Shown: positions 8,868 to 18,822 of the stretch, piece after piece
Layout of the letters: every line of letters begins with the position of its first letter
How positions within the stretch are numbered: the first letter of the stretch is position 1
Source of the DNA: Fulvimarina sp.
GTDB lineage: Bacteria > Pseudomonadota > Alphaproteobacteria > Rhizobiales > Rhizobiaceae
Reading direction: 5' to 3'
DNA: 64,000 nt
Assembly: GCA_002700095.1 (NCBI GenBank)
Contig: PACL01000039.1
Coordinates: forward strand, 62,001-126,000
Program-made: the position numbers and the translations under genes
Notes under the pieces: generated by a model
Databases searched by the model: none
What the model was told of the DNA's origin: nothing
Seen by the model: the letters and a program-made list of their open reading frames with translations, nothing else

Positions 8868-9823
8868 TTTCGCACGATCCGGGCGTTCTTCCGCAGCTTG
8901 TCGAGGAGCGCCTTGTCAGGCCCCGATTCGCCCTTGCCGAGCTTTTCCAGCTCCTGGGCGCGGAACACCATGGCCGCGCTCTTGTCGTCGGAGATCTGCC
9001 GGGTGTTGCACACGGCGATGAACTCCGCGCCGCGCTCGGTCTCCTGCACAGGCGTCGTCTTGCCGGCCTTGGCGTTCTCGATGGCATCCTTCCACCGCGG
9101 CGGCAATTCCGGCGCCGCGACGCGCCCGAGATCGCGCACGGTGACGTCGACCAGCTGCTTGGCGATGTCGTAGGTCCGCTCGCAGCCCTGCAGCCGCGAC
9201 CGCATGCCTTCCGCCTCACGCTTGCGCCGCGACAGCAGCGAGCCGCGCTCGTCCGGCGGCACCACGAAGATCACCTGCTGCAGCGTGTATTCGGTCGTGC
9301 TCGGCTTCTTGCCGCCCTGGGCCAGCATCTTCTGGACGACGTCCTGCTCGCTCAGCGCGTCGTTGCTGCGCAGGCTCGCCTGCACCGCCTGGCCCCATCC
9401 CATCTGGATCCGGATGTAGTCCTTGAAGGACCTGGCGGAGAAGCCGGCGCGCGACAGGACTTCGGTGAGCTGGGGGACGGTCAGCTTGTTCTGCTGGGCG
9501 AAGTTCTCGAAGGCCTGTTCGACGGCCTGGTCGGGGATGCTGACGCCGCGCCGGCGCATCTCCTGGCTCTTCAGCGCCTCGTCGACCAGCTCGTCGGTCG
9601 CCTTCTTCGTCAGGTTGCCGCTCTCGCGCCGGAGCTTCAGGAAGGCGGCCCGCTGGCGGATCTGAAAGGTGGTGACCGGCTGTCCGTTGACGACGACGGC
9701 GACTTCCGTCGCGGCCATCGCCGGGCGGGTGGCGCCCGGAAAGCCGCTCGGGGCGGCGACGCAGACGGCCGTGGCGACGGCCAGGCCCAGTCTCACGAAG
9801 GTCATCGAGCTCATGAAGGTCAT
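8864..9823 (-). CDS. SurA-like periplasmic chaperone / peptidylprolyl isomerase
   Basis: 319 aa. The N-terminus has a cleavable-looking signal ([19 protein letters not shown], Ala-x-Ala near ATRPAMAA), then the SurA N-terminal chaperone domain beginning [20 protein letters not shown] and a long helical region. Only a degenerate parvulin-like part follows ([25 protein letters not shown]), so isomerase activity is doubtful. SurA helps fold outer-membrane proteins including LptD, whose gene is directly upstream in the same direction. Several Met codons cluster at the start (residues 1, 4 and 7); the true start may be up to 18 bp inside. Confidence 0.85.
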   Translation of the reverse strand: MTFMSSMTFVRLGLAVATAVCVAAPSGFPGATRPAMAATEVAVVVNGQPVTTFQIRQRAAFLKLRRESGNLTKKATDELVDEALKSQEMRRRGVSIPDQAVEQAFENFAQQNKLTVPQLTEVLSRAGFSARSFKDYIRIQMGWGQAVQASLRSNDALSEQDVVQKMLAQGGKKPSTTEYTLQQVIFVVPPDERGSLLSRRKREAEGMRSRLQGCERTYDIAKQLVDVTVRDLGRVAAPELPPRWKDAIENAKAGKTTPVQETERGAEFIAVCNTRQISDDKSAAMVFRAQELEKLGKGESGPDKALLDKLRKNARIVRK

Positions 9824-10268
9824 CGAGGCTGCTTACTCCCCAGTCGAGGTGACTTGTCCTGCCGCAACGTCGGCCGTGCTCACGCACGCTGAACGTCTCG
9901 AGCGACCGCATCCCGCAAGTGGCAGCCTTCGTTTAGGCGAGATCGGTCCCCGTGAGAAGACACTCCCGGCCAAAAGACGCTCTGCCGGTCGAACGAGGGC
10001 TGCAACCGATGCGACATGCCTGGCGGCCATCAACACCAAAGCTTTGGCGAAAGCATGATGGTTCGTCCCCGTCGCCGGCCCCGACGTCGCGGGCCCGGAC
10101 GTCGCGGGCCCGATGCCCCTCGCTTGGTCCCGCCGGTGTGGTCCCCGAGCAGTCCCTCGAGGGGTCCCCGAGCGGACGCTCTGCAGCCACCTTGGCCGGA
10201 CTGCGACCGGTGCCGACGCCCCGCCCGCGGCTGCCGCGGCCAGGATCGTGCTACCCGGCAAGGATGCC
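9824..10268. other. Intergenic stretch between lptD and surA-like gene
   Basis: 445 bp without a supported gene. A 142-codon open frame on the minus strand (9833-10261) is Gly/Ser/Thr/Pro-rich with no family resemblance, and I reject it. The stretch holds a short tandem repeat (10083-10112) and AT-poor spacer; it may contain an internal promoter for surA-pdxA-rsmA but no convincing -35/-10 pair was seen. Confidence 0.5.
10083..10112. repeat. Tandem 15-bp repeat, two perfect copies
   Basis: GACGTCGCGGGCCCG occurs twice head to tail (10083-10097 and 10098-10112), preceded by a degenerate third unit. It lies in the long spacer downstream of lptD. No coding role is apparent. Confidence 0.85.
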
Positions 10269-12746
10269 TCAAAGGCCGATGTCGTAGGGCTCGTTGAAGC
10301 TCGTGAGCGTCCTCAGGCCGACCTTGAACATGACTGTCGAGGAGCCGTTGTCGGCGGCATAGCTGGAATTCTCGTCCTCGTAGGACAGGAGCACCGAGAA
10401 GCAGTCGTCGGCCCAGCCGATGGCGACGCCGCTGCGGATGACGTTCTTGTTCTTGATGTCGTAGCCGATGGTCCCGTAGGCGGTCCAGTTCTGGTCGAAC
10501 TTCAAGGAGGCGCCGGCGGTGAGCTGGTTGAGATCTTCGATCGAGCCGTAGATCGGCTGCGCGCCGATGAAGGAATAGGCGAGATAGCCGGTGACCGCGT
10601 CGCCCTCGTAGGAGCCGAACAGGTCGGCCCGGCGCAGCGACAGGTCCTCCTCGTCGAAGCGGCCCTGGGTGCCGAGGGTGATGCCGGTCGGCATGCCGAA
10701 GGACAGGGAGCCGACATAGTCCGAGCGATCGGTCTCGAGGCCGGAATCATAGCCCACCAGGCTCAGATCGCGCTGGGCATAAGAGTTGAGGCCGGCGAGG
10801 TGGTAGGACTGGCCGACCACCGCGTCGATGGAATAGCCGCCGTCGAAGCTGCCGGCATATTTCAGTCCGACATTCGCGCGGGTGCCGCCTTCGATCCGGT
10901 CGTAGCCGGAGAACTTGTCGAGGGCGAAGAGATTGGCGGTGTTGAAGACGAGGGTCTGGGCGTCCTCGTTGGGCAACCGGCCGATTTCCGTCTCGTTCGG
11001 CCGCACGATGATCTGGGCGATCGGCTCGATCACGTGGCTGCTGTGGGCGGTCTGGATCAGATAGGGATAGCGCGCCTCCAGCGCCGCCGTCGCCATGCCG
11101 CGGCCGCCGCTGTGGTCGATCGAGACGGCGCCGAAGCGGTCTTCGGTGACGAGGGCCCCGCCGGCATAGAACGGCAGGGTCGAGCCCTCGCTCGACATGT
11201 CGGCGGTGTAGAGGTCGCCCCTCGCCGAGGCGATCGGCGTCAGGACGAGGCCGGCCGGCAGGACGTAGCTGTTGCGCCATTCGAGCGCGGTGGTCGCGCG
11301 GGTGTAGCTGCCGTCGAGGCCGTCGTAGCGCAGATAGTCCGGGCTGAACTTGTAGCCGCTGAACGGATCGACGCAGTCGTCCTCCGGCTCGGTGCCGCCG
11401 GACAGGTAGGTGTTGCAGATCCGCGTGGAGGAGGATTCGCTGCGATGCACCGAGGCGACGTTGGCCTCGAACTTCAACTCGCCGCCGATGGCCGGCGTCT
11501 GCTCGATCCGCTCGTAGTCGAAGGACGGCAGGACGCTCGCCTGCTCATCGGCATAGTCGTCGTCGTCCGACTGGAACTGGAACTTCTGCGCCCGCAGATC
11601 GAAGTAGCTCTGGTCGCCGAGCCCGGTCAGGTAGATCTCGGACACCCGCCGCGTCTCCGAATAGCCGGGGATCGAGTAGGTGTTGGAGAAATTGTCGTCG
11701 CTCTGGAGGAGCACGTCCCAGCCGAAGGTCCAGCGGTCCGACAGGGCGAACTTGCCCGTCGAGCCGATCATCCCGCGCGCCTTGGTGTAATCGGGAGATT
11801 CGTCGACCAGAACGCCGTTCCGATAGGTGTTGTTGTCCTCGAACGCGTCCCGGTCCTGCTGGATGATGCCGGCGGTCTTCAGGGTGAACATGCCGTTGTC
11901 GAAGGCCTGGCGATACTCGGCCTCGGCGAGGAATCCCTGCTTGGTGTAGTAGGTGCCGGCGACCGTGACGTCGGCGCTGTCGTTGAGCACCATGAAATAC
12001 GGGACCCGCACGCCGTAGCCGAGGTCGCTGGAGCTCTTGAAGCTCGGGGCGAGGAAGCCGGACAGGCGCTTCACCGTCGGATCGGGCGACTGGAAGTAGG
12101 GGAGGGCGGCGATCGGCAGGCCGAACAGCTCGAACCGCGCACCGTAATAGCGGATCACCTTCTCCTGCTCGTCCCAGACGATGCGGCGCGCCTTGATCTG
12201 CCACAGGGGCGGGCGCTCGGGGTTCTCCCGGCAGGATTCGCAGGCGGTGTAGACGCCACGCTCGAAAGTGGTGACGTTACCGTTCTCGCGCACGGCCTGG
12301 GCCGCGGCGAAGCGGGTGTTGTCCGGCGTCTCCAGTCGGAGCGCCTCGACGAAGCCGTCGCGGAAGTCGTCGGTGATGTCGATCTGGTCGGCGTAGACGA
12401 GATTTCCGTCCGGCTGTTGCAGCTGGACATCGCCCACGGCGATCAGGCGCCGCGTCTTCTGATTGTAAATCAGCCGCCGGGCGACCAGCTTGTAGTCGCC
12501 GTAGTCGATCTGCACGCCGCCGGTCGCGGTGACCACCTCGCCCTTGGTGTCATAGGTGACGGTGTCGGCGGCCAGGAACAGCTTGGCATCGCTCGCGACC
12601 AGCGGCGCCGAGGTCGGCAACGCCGGCTGCGCCCGTCCATCCGACAGGCCGCCAAACGCACAAAGCATTGTCCCCGCTAGAAGAATGGCGAACGGCCGAT
12701 GCCAGGTCGCGCCTGGCGCGGCGACGTGCGTCCCCCTCGAAATCAT
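10269..12746 (-). CDS. lptD: LPS-assembly protein LptD
   Basis: 825 aa from ATG 12746, which has AGGAGG about 10 bp upstream; the frame is open 23 codons further but that part overlaps lptG. An N-terminal signal segment (WHRPFAILLAGTMLCAFGGL) precedes the periplasmic OstA/LptA-like jellyroll domain (LFLAADTVTYDTKGEVVTAT, YADQIDITDDF), then the LptD beta-barrel with SGFLAPSFKSSSDLGYGVRVPYF. Cysteine pairs (ACESC; ICNTY with DDCVDP; ADDCFS) could form the disulfides LptD uses. It inserts LPS into the outer leaflet together with LptE. It follows lptG directly, so the inner-membrane and outer-membrane ends of the export path are co-transcribed. Confidence 0.96.
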   Translation of the reverse strand: MISRGTHVAAPGATWHRPFAILLAGTMLCAFGGLSDGRAQPALPTSAPLVASDAKLFLAADTVTYDTKGEVVTATGGVQIDYGDYKLVARRLIYNQKTRRLIAVGDVQLQQPDGNLVYADQIDITDDFRDGFVEALRLETPDNTRFAAAQAVRENGNVTTFERGVYTACESCRENPERPPLWQIKARRIVWDEQEKVIRYYGARFELFGLPIAALPYFQSPDPTVKRLSGFLAPSFKSSSDLGYGVRVPYFMVLNDSADVTVAGTYYTKQGFLAEAEYRQAFDNGMFTLKTAGIIQQDRDAFEDNNTYRNGVLVDESPDYTKARGMIGSTGKFALSDRWTFGWDVLLQSDDNFSNTYSIPGYSETRRVSEIYLTGLGDQSYFDLRAQKFQFQSDDDDYADEQASVLPSFDYERIEQTPAIGGELKFEANVASVHRSESSSTRICNTYLSGGTEPEDDCVDPFSGYKFSPDYLRYDGLDGSYTRATTALEWRNSYVLPAGLVLTPIASARGDLYTADMSSEGSTLPFYAGGALVTEDRFGAVSIDHSGGRGMATAALEARYPYLIQTAHSSHVIEPIAQIIVRPNETEIGRLPNEDAQTLVFNTANLFALDKFSGYDRIEGGTRANVGLKYAGSFDGGYSIDAVVGQSYHLAGLNSYAQRDLSLVGYDSGLETDRSDYVGSLSFGMPTGITLGTQGRFDEEDLSLRRADLFGSYEGDAVTGYLAYSFIGAQPIYGSIEDLNQLTAGASLKFDQNWTAYGTIGYDIKNKNVIRSGVAIGWADDCFSVLLSYEDENSSYAADNGSSTVMFKVGLRTLTSFNEPYDIGL

Positions 12747-12748
12747 GC

Positions 12749-13828
12749 CTACCCATCCTCCTGATGGAGCAGGATCGTTACCCCTAACAATCCTGCGGCC
12801 AACACCGGAAACCATGCTGCCACGACCGGTGGAATGATATCGTTACTCCCCAGCGCCTTGGCGAGGAACGTTACCACGTAGAGAGTGAAGCCCGCCAGCA
12901 CTCCGACCGCGATCGCGCGGCCCGGCTGTGCGGTTCTGGAGAACCGTGTCCCAACTGTCGCAGCCACCAGCGTCATCGCCAGGAACAGGGCCGGGCGGGC
13001 GAGCAGCGTCTGGTACTGCATGTCGAAGGCGTTCGCGTTGAGGCCGAGGCTGCCCGCCACCTCGATCTTCGAGGGAAGCGACCAGACCGACGTCGCCTCC
13101 GGATCGGCGACCCGCTGCTCGACATATTCCGGCCTCAGCGACGTCGGCAGCCGGAACTGCTGCGGATAGGACGGCGGATAGCCGATCCGCGTGACCCGTG
13201 GCTTGTCGAGCACCCACTGGCCATTCTCGAGCGTCGCCTGGTCGGCGTCGATGCGCTGGGTGATCGAGCCGTCGGCGCCGAACAGGAAGGCGCTGGCGTG
13301 GCGCAGCTCGGCTCCGCCCCGGCCGACCGCCGCGCCGCCGATGATCGAGCGCACGCCGTCCGCCGACTGGCGCAGCCAGATCTCCTCGCCGACATCGGAG
13401 GGCGAGCCGCCGAAGACGCTGGTCTCGATCGACGAGGCCTGGGCCTTCGTCCAGGCCGCGAACGGATTGTAGACGAAGGTCGCGGCGAGACCCAGAAGCA
13501 CGGATCCGGCGGCGAACGGCAGGAGGATCTGCCAGATCGACACGCCGGCGCCCCTGGCGACGACGAGTTCGAGCCGCCGGTTGAGATTGAGCAGCGTGAA
13601 GATCGAGGCGAACAGGACGACGAAGGGAAACGCCTGTTCCATGAAGGCCGGTACGCGCAGGGCCGAAAAGCTCGCAGCGCCGGCGAAGCCGAGGACTTCG
13701 GAGCGGCCGCGGCGGCTGAGCTCGATCATGTCGACCAGATAGACGAGGGCGGAGACCGCGATCAGCGTCGAGAAGAACGACGTCAGATAGAGCCGCAGGA
13801 AATACCGGTTGAGCGTCCAGTTCATCAT
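12749..13828 (-). CDS. lptG: LPS export ABC transporter permease LptG
   Basis: 359 aa. YjgP/YjgQ family membrane subunit. Six membrane helices are evident: three at the N-terminus (FLRLYLTSFFSTLIAVSALV; AFPFVVLFASIFTLL; ILLPFAAGSVLLGLAATFVY), a central periplasmic beta-jellyroll, then three near the C-terminus ending at AAWFPVLAAGLLGVTILL. With LptF and the ATPase LptB (not in this window) it extracts LPS from the inner membrane and hands it to LptC. The start ATGATG overlaps the lptF stop at 13825-13827. Confidence 0.95.
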   Translation of the reverse strand: MMNWTLNRYFLRLYLTSFFSTLIAVSALVYLVDMIELSRRGRSEVLGFAGAASFSALRVPAFMEQAFPFVVLFASIFTLLNLNRRLELVVARGAGVSIWQILLPFAAGSVLLGLAATFVYNPFAAWTKAQASSIETSVFGGSPSDVGEEIWLRQSADGVRSIIGGAAVGRGGAELRHASAFLFGADGSITQRIDADQATLENGQWVLDKPRVTRIGYPPSYPQQFRLPTSLRPEYVEQRVADPEATSVWSLPSKIEVAGSLGLNANAFDMQYQTLLARPALFLAMTLVAATVGTRFSRTAQPGRAIAVGVLAGFTLYVVTFLAKALGSNDIIPPVVAAWFPVLAAGLLGVTILLHQEDG

Positions 13829-15018
13829 CGGCCGGCCCCCGTTGCAGAGGCCTTGCGGCCCTGGAAGAGCCGGGACAACGCGGCGCTGGCCGCATGCAGC
13901 CCGTCGGCGGTTCGCCGGTAGACGATCCACTCGGTGATGTCGACATTGGCCCAGATCAGCCAGCTGTCGAGAATGATGGCGCTGAGCGGCAAGAGGTAGG
14001 CCAGAGGGACGAAGGCGACGTTCGTCTCGATCTGCGCGAGGACGAGGAAACCGAGGGCCTTCAGGCCGAGCCCCCCGGCAAGCCCGAGGGTCATGGCGGC
14101 CGAACTCGCCTGCCGATTGGTGCGGGGCTGGGCGGCGACCACCACCGCCCAGAGCGCGAAGGCGATGGCGTAGAGCCATTGCGTCATCCGGTCGGTCAGT
14201 TCCGATGTCAGCGAGTTCGGATCCTCGCGATAGACCTTGTCGGCGGGATTGGGCGAGATCAGATCGGCGGTCGAGCGTTCCGAGGTGCGGATCCAGTCGC
14301 CCTGGCTGGCCGGCTTCAGGTCGGCGAGATCGAAGGCATAGGACTGGAACTGGACGACGGCGACCGAATCGTCCTTGACGTCGCGGCGATGCAGCTGGCC
14401 GTCGGAGAGCAGCAGCAGCGAGCGCCCGTCCTCGTCGGCGATCCGGGCCTCGCGGGCGAAATAGATCAGCTCGGTCGCCGGATCACGGCTGTCGGCGATG
14501 AACAGGCTGGTGATGTTGGAGCCCCTGGCCGAGCCGATCGACAGTTCCAGCCCGTCCTGCACCTTCTCGAAGCGGCCGGGCTGGAGAAACAGCGTGATCG
14601 TGTCGGCGTTGATCGCCCGGATGCCGTCGCGAAAGGCCCGCGTCGACATCGGCCCGATCACATGGGCGACGAGCAGGATGGAGATTCCGCCGCAGATGCC
14701 GAGGACGACGACCGGCTTGGCGACGACTTTCGGCGAGGCGCCGGACGCCGCCATCACGGCGCGCTCCGAATCGGCATTCAGCCCGTTCAGCGCCTGAATC
14801 GCGCCGATCAGGATGGCGAAGGGGACGATGCCGGCCGCAAGGTCAGGCAACAGCATCAGCGCGATCCAGAAGACGTTGCCGGCCGCCGACGCCGTCGACT
14901 TGACGATGTCGACGCGCGAAAGGGCCTGGACGATCCAGACGATCAGCACGAGAGACGCCAGCGCACCGAGCGAATTCATCAGAGCGCGCCCGAAGACGTA
15001 GCGTTCGAGAAGCGTCAT
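13825..15018 (-). CDS. lptF: LPS export ABC transporter permease LptF
   Basis: 397 aa from ATG 15018 (MTLLERYVFGRALMNSLGAL), the family-typical N-terminus. Architecture as LptG: membrane helices at the N-terminal and C-terminal thirds and a periplasmic jellyroll between them (SIGSARGSNITSLFIADSRD, LLLLSDGQLHRRD). Partner of LptG in the LPS extractor. First gene of a minus-strand run of six genes that overlap or nearly abut except for the spacer after lptD. It is divergent from pepA across 652 bp that must hold both promoters. Confidence 0.95.
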   Translation of the reverse strand: MTLLERYVFGRALMNSLGALASLVLIVWIVQALSRVDIVKSTASAAGNVFWIALMLLPDLAAGIVPFAILIGAIQALNGLNADSERAVMAASGASPKVVAKPVVVLGICGGISILLVAHVIGPMSTRAFRDGIRAINADTITLFLQPGRFEKVQDGLELSIGSARGSNITSLFIADSRDPATELIYFAREARIADEDGRSLLLLSDGQLHRRDVKDDSVAVVQFQSYAFDLADLKPASQGDWIRTSERSTADLISPNPADKVYREDPNSLTSELTDRMTQWLYAIAFALWAVVVAAQPRTNRQASSAAMTLGLAGGLGLKALGFLVLAQIETNVAFVPLAYLLPLSAIILDSWLIWANVDITEWIVYRRTADGLHAASAALSRLFQGRKASATGAGR

Positions 15019-15670
15019 GGGGCGCGCCCTTCGATCACGTGGCGGCTCCGCCACTCTGACCCGGACCCCGGCCCGGGCACGCGGCAGCGCGCGGCAGTGC
15101 CCCGCCGCTCGCGTCGTCCGTCGGCGCCGACGGGGAAAGACCGGCAGCCGGCTGGTGGCTGCGGCCCGGCATCCCGCCGCTGGCCGGCCTGGAGAACGTC
15201 ACCAAGATCATCGCGTTAGCTGTTGTCCCTCGAAGATCCGACCGGTGTCGGCACCATTCGCCGAATGGGCCTGGCGACGCCGGAACCGGAGCCGGCGGCT
15301 GCCCGATGTCGCCGCCGCAATAGCTTTCCTGACCGGGCTTGTCGAGAAGTCCCCTGTCGCCGCGGGGCCCGGCGCGGACCGGAACGAACCCGGCCGGACT
15401 CTGCGGCTGGCCGAAGCGGCGGTGTGCGGCGACACTGCGCCAGTCCGGCTAACGAATGCCGAAGGCACATGGTTAACGTGATCATCCCCGAGGGGCGCCC
15501 TTGCAAATCGCGGCCCGACGCTCAAATCTGCCCCAGTTCGACCACTGCCGCGAAGGCCGACCGGATTTGAACCCGGGCCCTCGCCGCGGCCGGCGACGGC
15601 GAATGTGGCGCCGAAGGCCGAGCCACCCGCCACCCGCCCTTCGCCTTCAGCCAGACCTCCAGGAGACATC
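15019..15670. other. Divergent lptF / pepA regulatory region
   Basis: 652 bp without a supported gene; the frames present are Arg/Gly/Pro-rich shadows. Both the lptF and pepA promoters must lie here. A GGTTAACG at about 15472 is a lone TTAAC half-site of the CtrA type without a second half at 7-bp spacing. No terminator or other structure was recognised. Confidence 0.5.
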
Positions 15671-17173
15671 ATGGCCAAGCTTCCCAAGATCGCATTCGCC
15701 TCTCTCGACCAGGCCCCGGGCGACGTCCTCGTCGTCCTCTCCGGCGAGGGCGGATCGGTGCCGGAGGGGCTGCCGGACGCCATGCGCGAGGCGATCGCCA
15801 AGGCCGCGCGGATCGCCAAATTCAAGGGCAAGCGGCTGGCGGCCGTCGATCTGATCGCGCCGTCCGGCGTTGCGGCCGACCGCCTGCTCGTCGTCGGCAC
15901 CCATGCCAAGGAGCCGGCCACGGAAGAGGACTTCCTGAAGCTCGGCGGGACCATCGCCGCCAAGGCCAAGGGCGCCGTCACGATCCGCTGCGAGACGCCG
16001 GAGGGCCCGCTCGCTCCCGCCGAGGCCGCCAGGATGGCGAGCGGGGCGATGCTGCGCGCCTACGAGTTCGACCTCTACAAGTCGAAGAAGTCCAAGAAGG
16101 ACGACGAGGAGGAGAAGGAGGGCGACGACGAGCCCGCGACGCTGACCTTCGCCGTCGCCGATCCGGACGGCGCCCGCGCCGCCTTCGCCGCCGAGGAGGC
16201 GATCGCGGCGGGCACGATGCTCGCCCGCGACCTCGTCAACGAGCCGGCCAACATCCTCGGCCCGGTCGAATATGCGGACCGCATCAAGGAGCTCGAAGCC
16301 CATGGCATCGCGGTGGAGATCCTCGGCGAGGACGAGATGCGCGCCCTGAAGATGCACGCGCTCCTCGGCGTCTCGCAGGGCTCGCCGCGCCCGCCGCGGC
16401 TGGTGATCATGCGCTGGAACGGAGCTGCCGAAAGCGAGCAGCCGGTGGCCTTCGTCGGCAAGGGCGTCGTCTTCGACACCGGCGGCATCTCGATCAAGCC
16501 GGCCGGCGGCATGGAGGACATGAAGGGCGACATGGGCGGCTCGGCCGCCGTCGTCGGCCTGATGCGGGCGCTCGCCGGCCGCAAGGCGAAGGTCAACGCC
16601 ATCGGCATCGTCGGCCTCGTCGAGAACGCCGTCGACGGCGCCGCCCAGCGGCCGGGCGACATCGTCACCGCCATGTCCGGCACGACCATCGAGGTGCTCA
16701 ACACGGACGCGGAAGGCCGGCTCGTCCTCGCCGACGCGCTCTGGTACTGCCAGGACCGCTTCAAGCCGCGGTTCATGGTCAATCTGGCGACGCTGACCGG
16801 GGCGATCATCGTCGCCCTCGGCAACCATCACGCCGGGCTGTTCTCCAACAACGACGAGCTCGCCGAGCGGCTGGCCGCCGCCGGCAAGGTCAGCGGCGAG
16901 AAGGTCTGGCGGCTGCCGCTGGCGCGCGAATACGACAAGATGATCGAGGGCAAGTTCGCCGACATCAAGAACATCGGCGGCGGCCGGGCGGCCGGGTCGA
17001 TCACCGCGGCGCAGTTCCTCCAGCGCTTCGTCAACGACGTGCCCTGGGCGCATCTCGACATCGCCGGCACGGCGATGGGCTCGCCTTCCAGCGAGTACAA
17101 CCAGTCCTGGGCCTCGGGCTTCGGCGTCCGGCTGCTCGACAGGCTGGTCGCCGACCACTACCAGTCGGCCTGA
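15671..17173 (+). CDS. pepA: Leucyl aminopeptidase (M17)
   Basis: 500 aa. Hexameric cytosolic zinc/manganese aminopeptidase. The M17 catalytic segment is complete: [26 protein letters not shown] supplies Lys and metal-binding Asp residues, and [14 protein letters not shown] is the family signature. The N-terminal domain carries an unusually lysine/glutamate-rich stretch around residues 137-155 (a run of Lys and Asp/Glu after [10 protein letters not shown]). ATG 15671 has AGGAGA upstream. Some PepA proteins also bind DNA; nothing here shows that. It is followed by holC, a frequent neighbour. Confidence 0.97.
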   Translation: MAKLPKIAFASLDQAPGDVLVVLSGEGGSVPEGLPDAMREAIAKAARIAKFKGKRLAAVDLIAPSGVAADRLLVVGTHAKEPATEEDFLKLGGTIAAKAKGAVTIRCETPEGPLAPAEAARMASGAMLRAYEFDLYKSKKSKKDDEEEKEGDDEPATLTFAVADPDGARAAFAAEEAIAAGTMLARDLVNEPANILGPVEYADRIKELEAHGIAVEILGEDEMRALKMHALLGVSQGSPRPPRLVIMRWNGAAESEQPVAFVGKGVVFDTGGISIKPAGGMEDMKGDMGGSAAVVGLMRALAGRKAKVNAIGIVGLVENAVDGAAQRPGDIVTAMSGTTIEVLNTDAEGRLVLADALWYCQDRFKPRFMVNLATLTGAIIVALGNHHAGLFSNNDELAERLAAAGKVSGEKVWRLPLAREYDKMIEGKFADIKNIGGGRAAGSITAAQFLQRFVNDVPWAHLDIAGTAMGSPSSEYNQSWASGFGVRLLDRLVADHYQSA

Positions 17174-17360
17174 GCCCCGACGCACCTTGCCGCGGGCCGG
17201 GTCGACCGGCCGCGGCGACGTCGCCTTGAGACCGGCCGCGGCGGCTTCGCCTCGAGACATGACGGGGCAGGGGACGGCGACACGCCTTCCCTTCGCGCCC
17301 CGGATCGGCGAAGCTGAGCGCCGCGCGGCGGCTCGGGACCCGGCCGCGCGGCCGGCAACA

Positions 17361-17399
17361 GGGATCTGCCCCCAGGGCCCCCAAGGGATCTGCCCCCAG
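17361..17399. repeat. Direct repeat abutting the holC start
   Basis: GGGATCTGCCCCCAG occurs at 17361-17375 and again at 17385-17399, 24 bp apart, the second copy ending exactly at the A of the holC ATG. The repeat leaves no clear Shine-Dalgarno sequence immediately before the start. It could be a slippage product or part of the translation-initiation region. Confidence 0.7.
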
Positions 17400-17852
17400 A
17401 TGACGGAAGTCCTGTTCTACCATCTGACCGAGAGCCGGCTGGAACAGGCGCTGCCGGATCTCCTGGAGAAGTCGCTGGCGCGCGGCTGGCGGGTCGTCGT
17501 CCAGTGTTCCAGCGAGGAGCGGCGCGATGCCCTCGACAATCATCTGTGGACCTATCGCGAGGACAGTTTCCTGCCCCATGGCAGCGACCGGGACAGCTCC
17601 GGTGTCCTGCAGCCGGTGCTCCTCACCGTCGAGGCCGGCCAGCGGGCGAACGAGCCGCATGTGCGCTTTCTCGTCGACGGGGCGGTACCGGACACGCTGA
17701 CCGGCTATGTGCGGGCGGTCTATCTCTTCGACGGCCACGACGCCGACCAGCTGGACACCGCACGCGGCCGCTGGAAGGTCGAGAAGGCCGCCGGCCACGC
17801 CGTGACCTACTGGCAGCAGACCGAGGAAGGCCGCTGGGTCAAGAAGGCGTGA
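17400..17852 (+). CDS. holC: DNA polymerase III subunit chi
   Basis: 150 aa. HolC family: MTEVLFYHLTES at the N-terminus, RGWRVVVQCSSEERRDALDNHLWTY, the SFLPHGS loop and the C-terminal WKVEKAAGHAVTYWQQTEEGRWVKKA. Chi links the clamp loader to SSB. It follows pepA by 226 bp on the same strand, the usual order. The open frame extends upstream to 17187 but the family starts at this ATG. Confidence 0.92.
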   Translation: MTEVLFYHLTESRLEQALPDLLEKSLARGWRVVVQCSSEERRDALDNHLWTYREDSFLPHGSDRDSSGVLQPVLLTVEAGQRANEPHVRFLVDGAVPDTLTGYVRAVYLFDGHDADQLDTARGRWKVEKAAGHAVTYWQQTEEGRWVKKA

Positions 17853-17995
17853 ACGCCGGCGGGACTGGTCGTCAGGAAGTGGCTGGCGGGTAGAGCTGCG
17901 ATCGGGCTCGTTAGCCGGATGCGGTCCTCTCGCGCCGGCCGCCGCATCATCGTTATCGCTACAACAGGCCGCACCCCCTGCGCGGCCCGAACGCT

Positions 17996-18508
17996 TCAGC
18001 GATCGGTCATGGCGAAGGCGGGGCCGACCGCCTCGCTGCGCAGGCTCGCGTCGGCGCACCAGTCGCGGCGCTTGCCGCCTTTGTATGGCGCGACGAGGCC
18101 TTCCTTCAGGAGCGTCCTGCCGAGATCGTCGTTGCCCTCGACCGACAGCCGCGCCAGCACTCGGCCGAAATACTTGTCGCCGGCGATGTCGGAGAGATAG
18201 ACGCGCTCGTCGCCGAGAAGCTCCGTCAGCCGGGCGGTCGCCCGCGCCGCCGCGGCCTTCTCGCCGTCGCACTTGCCGCGCTTTTCCGGCGCGTCGATGC
18301 CGCGCAGCCGGACCGCCACATGGACGCTCTGCATCGGCCAGACGAAGGCCTCGACCTCCACCGTGTCGCCATCGCGCACCTTGACGACGTGGGCCGCCAC
18401 CGGCCCGGCGATCTCGCGCGGATAGGCGTCGTCGCCGGCGAAGGCGGAACCCGTCGCGGCGAAGCCGAAGATGCAGCCGATGAGTGCAGGAAGCGCCAGG
18501 ACGCGCAC
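17996..18508 (-). CDS. Secreted thermonuclease-like protein (SNase domain)
   Basis: 170 aa. An N-terminal signal peptide (VLALPALIGCIFGFAATGSAFA, cleavage likely after AFA) is followed by a staphylococcal-nuclease-like OB fold: VKVRDGDTVEVEA, VRLRGIDAPEKRG and YFGRVLARLSVEGNDDLGRTLLKEGLVAPY. Catalytic Asp, Arg and Glu positions of the family look present. Cysteines in GKCDGE and DWCADAS could make a disulfide after export. Many rhizobial genomes carry several such periplasmic nucleases of unknown role. It is isolated between holC (convergent) and a duplicated region. Confidence 0.88.
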   Translation of the reverse strand: MRVLALPALIGCIFGFAATGSAFAGDDAYPREIAGPVAAHVVKVRDGDTVEVEAFVWPMQSVHVAVRLRGIDAPEKRGKCDGEKAAAARATARLTELLGDERVYLSDIAGDKYFGRVLARLSVEGNDDLGRTLLKEGLVAPYKGGKRRDWCADASLRSEAVGPAFAMTDR

Positions 18509-18527
18509 GAGGTCGATGCTCCAGATA

Positions 18528-18817
18528 TGAACATCTTCCTATATATGGATTCGCGCCTGATTCGACAAGTTCCTCTGGCTGCGCCCCATCAGGAGCCGAG
18601 GCCGAAGCAGGTAGGACCGGCAGCCTACACGCGATGGTTTCACGGCTCTCGGCGTGGATCAGAAGTCCGAGATGATGCCGTTCTTTTCCCAGTCGCCGTA
18701 GCGGACCGGCTCCGGGCCGTCGCGGCCGGCGATTTCCTTCGGGCGGTCGCTGGCACGGAGCGCTTGCGCATCGCGCTCGCGGCGGCGTTCCTCGGCCTCG
18801 GCGAGGGCGCGGCGGGC
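18528..18817. repeat. Direct repeat, copy 1 (partner at 19986-20275)
   Basis: 290 bp aligning without gaps to 19986-20275 at a constant offset of 1458 bp, with about one in ten bases different by eye. It covers the C-terminal half of the DUF1674 gene (minus strand) and about 130 bp beyond its stop. The two copies flank about 1.17 kb of unrelated DNA. Homology stops abruptly at 18817 after GCGGCGGGC. Confidence 0.9.
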
Positions 18818-18822
18818 AAGAG
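18659..18822 (-). pseudogene. Truncated duplicate of the DUF1674 (SdhAF4-like) gene
   Basis: Reads LARRALAEAEERRRERDAQA, then SDRPKEIAGRDG and the family end GPEPVRYGDWEKNGIISDF before TGA at 18659. It matches the intact copy (20117-20434) over its last 50 or so codons but has lost the N-terminal half; upstream is unrelated sequence without a suitable start. The conserved C-terminus is unchanged, so the event may be fairly recent or the fragment under conversion from the intact copy. Confidence 0.85.

Noticed and set aside
9833..10261. 142-codon minus-strand frame in the lptD-surA spacer
   Set aside because: Low-complexity translation of a tandem DNA repeat, no ribosome-binding site and no similarity recognised.
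10113..12680. Long plus-strand open frame (855 codons) opposite lptD
   Set aside because: Ala/Gly/Val/Arg-rich shadow of the high-GC lptD sequence with no family motifs; lptD on the other strand is unambiguous.
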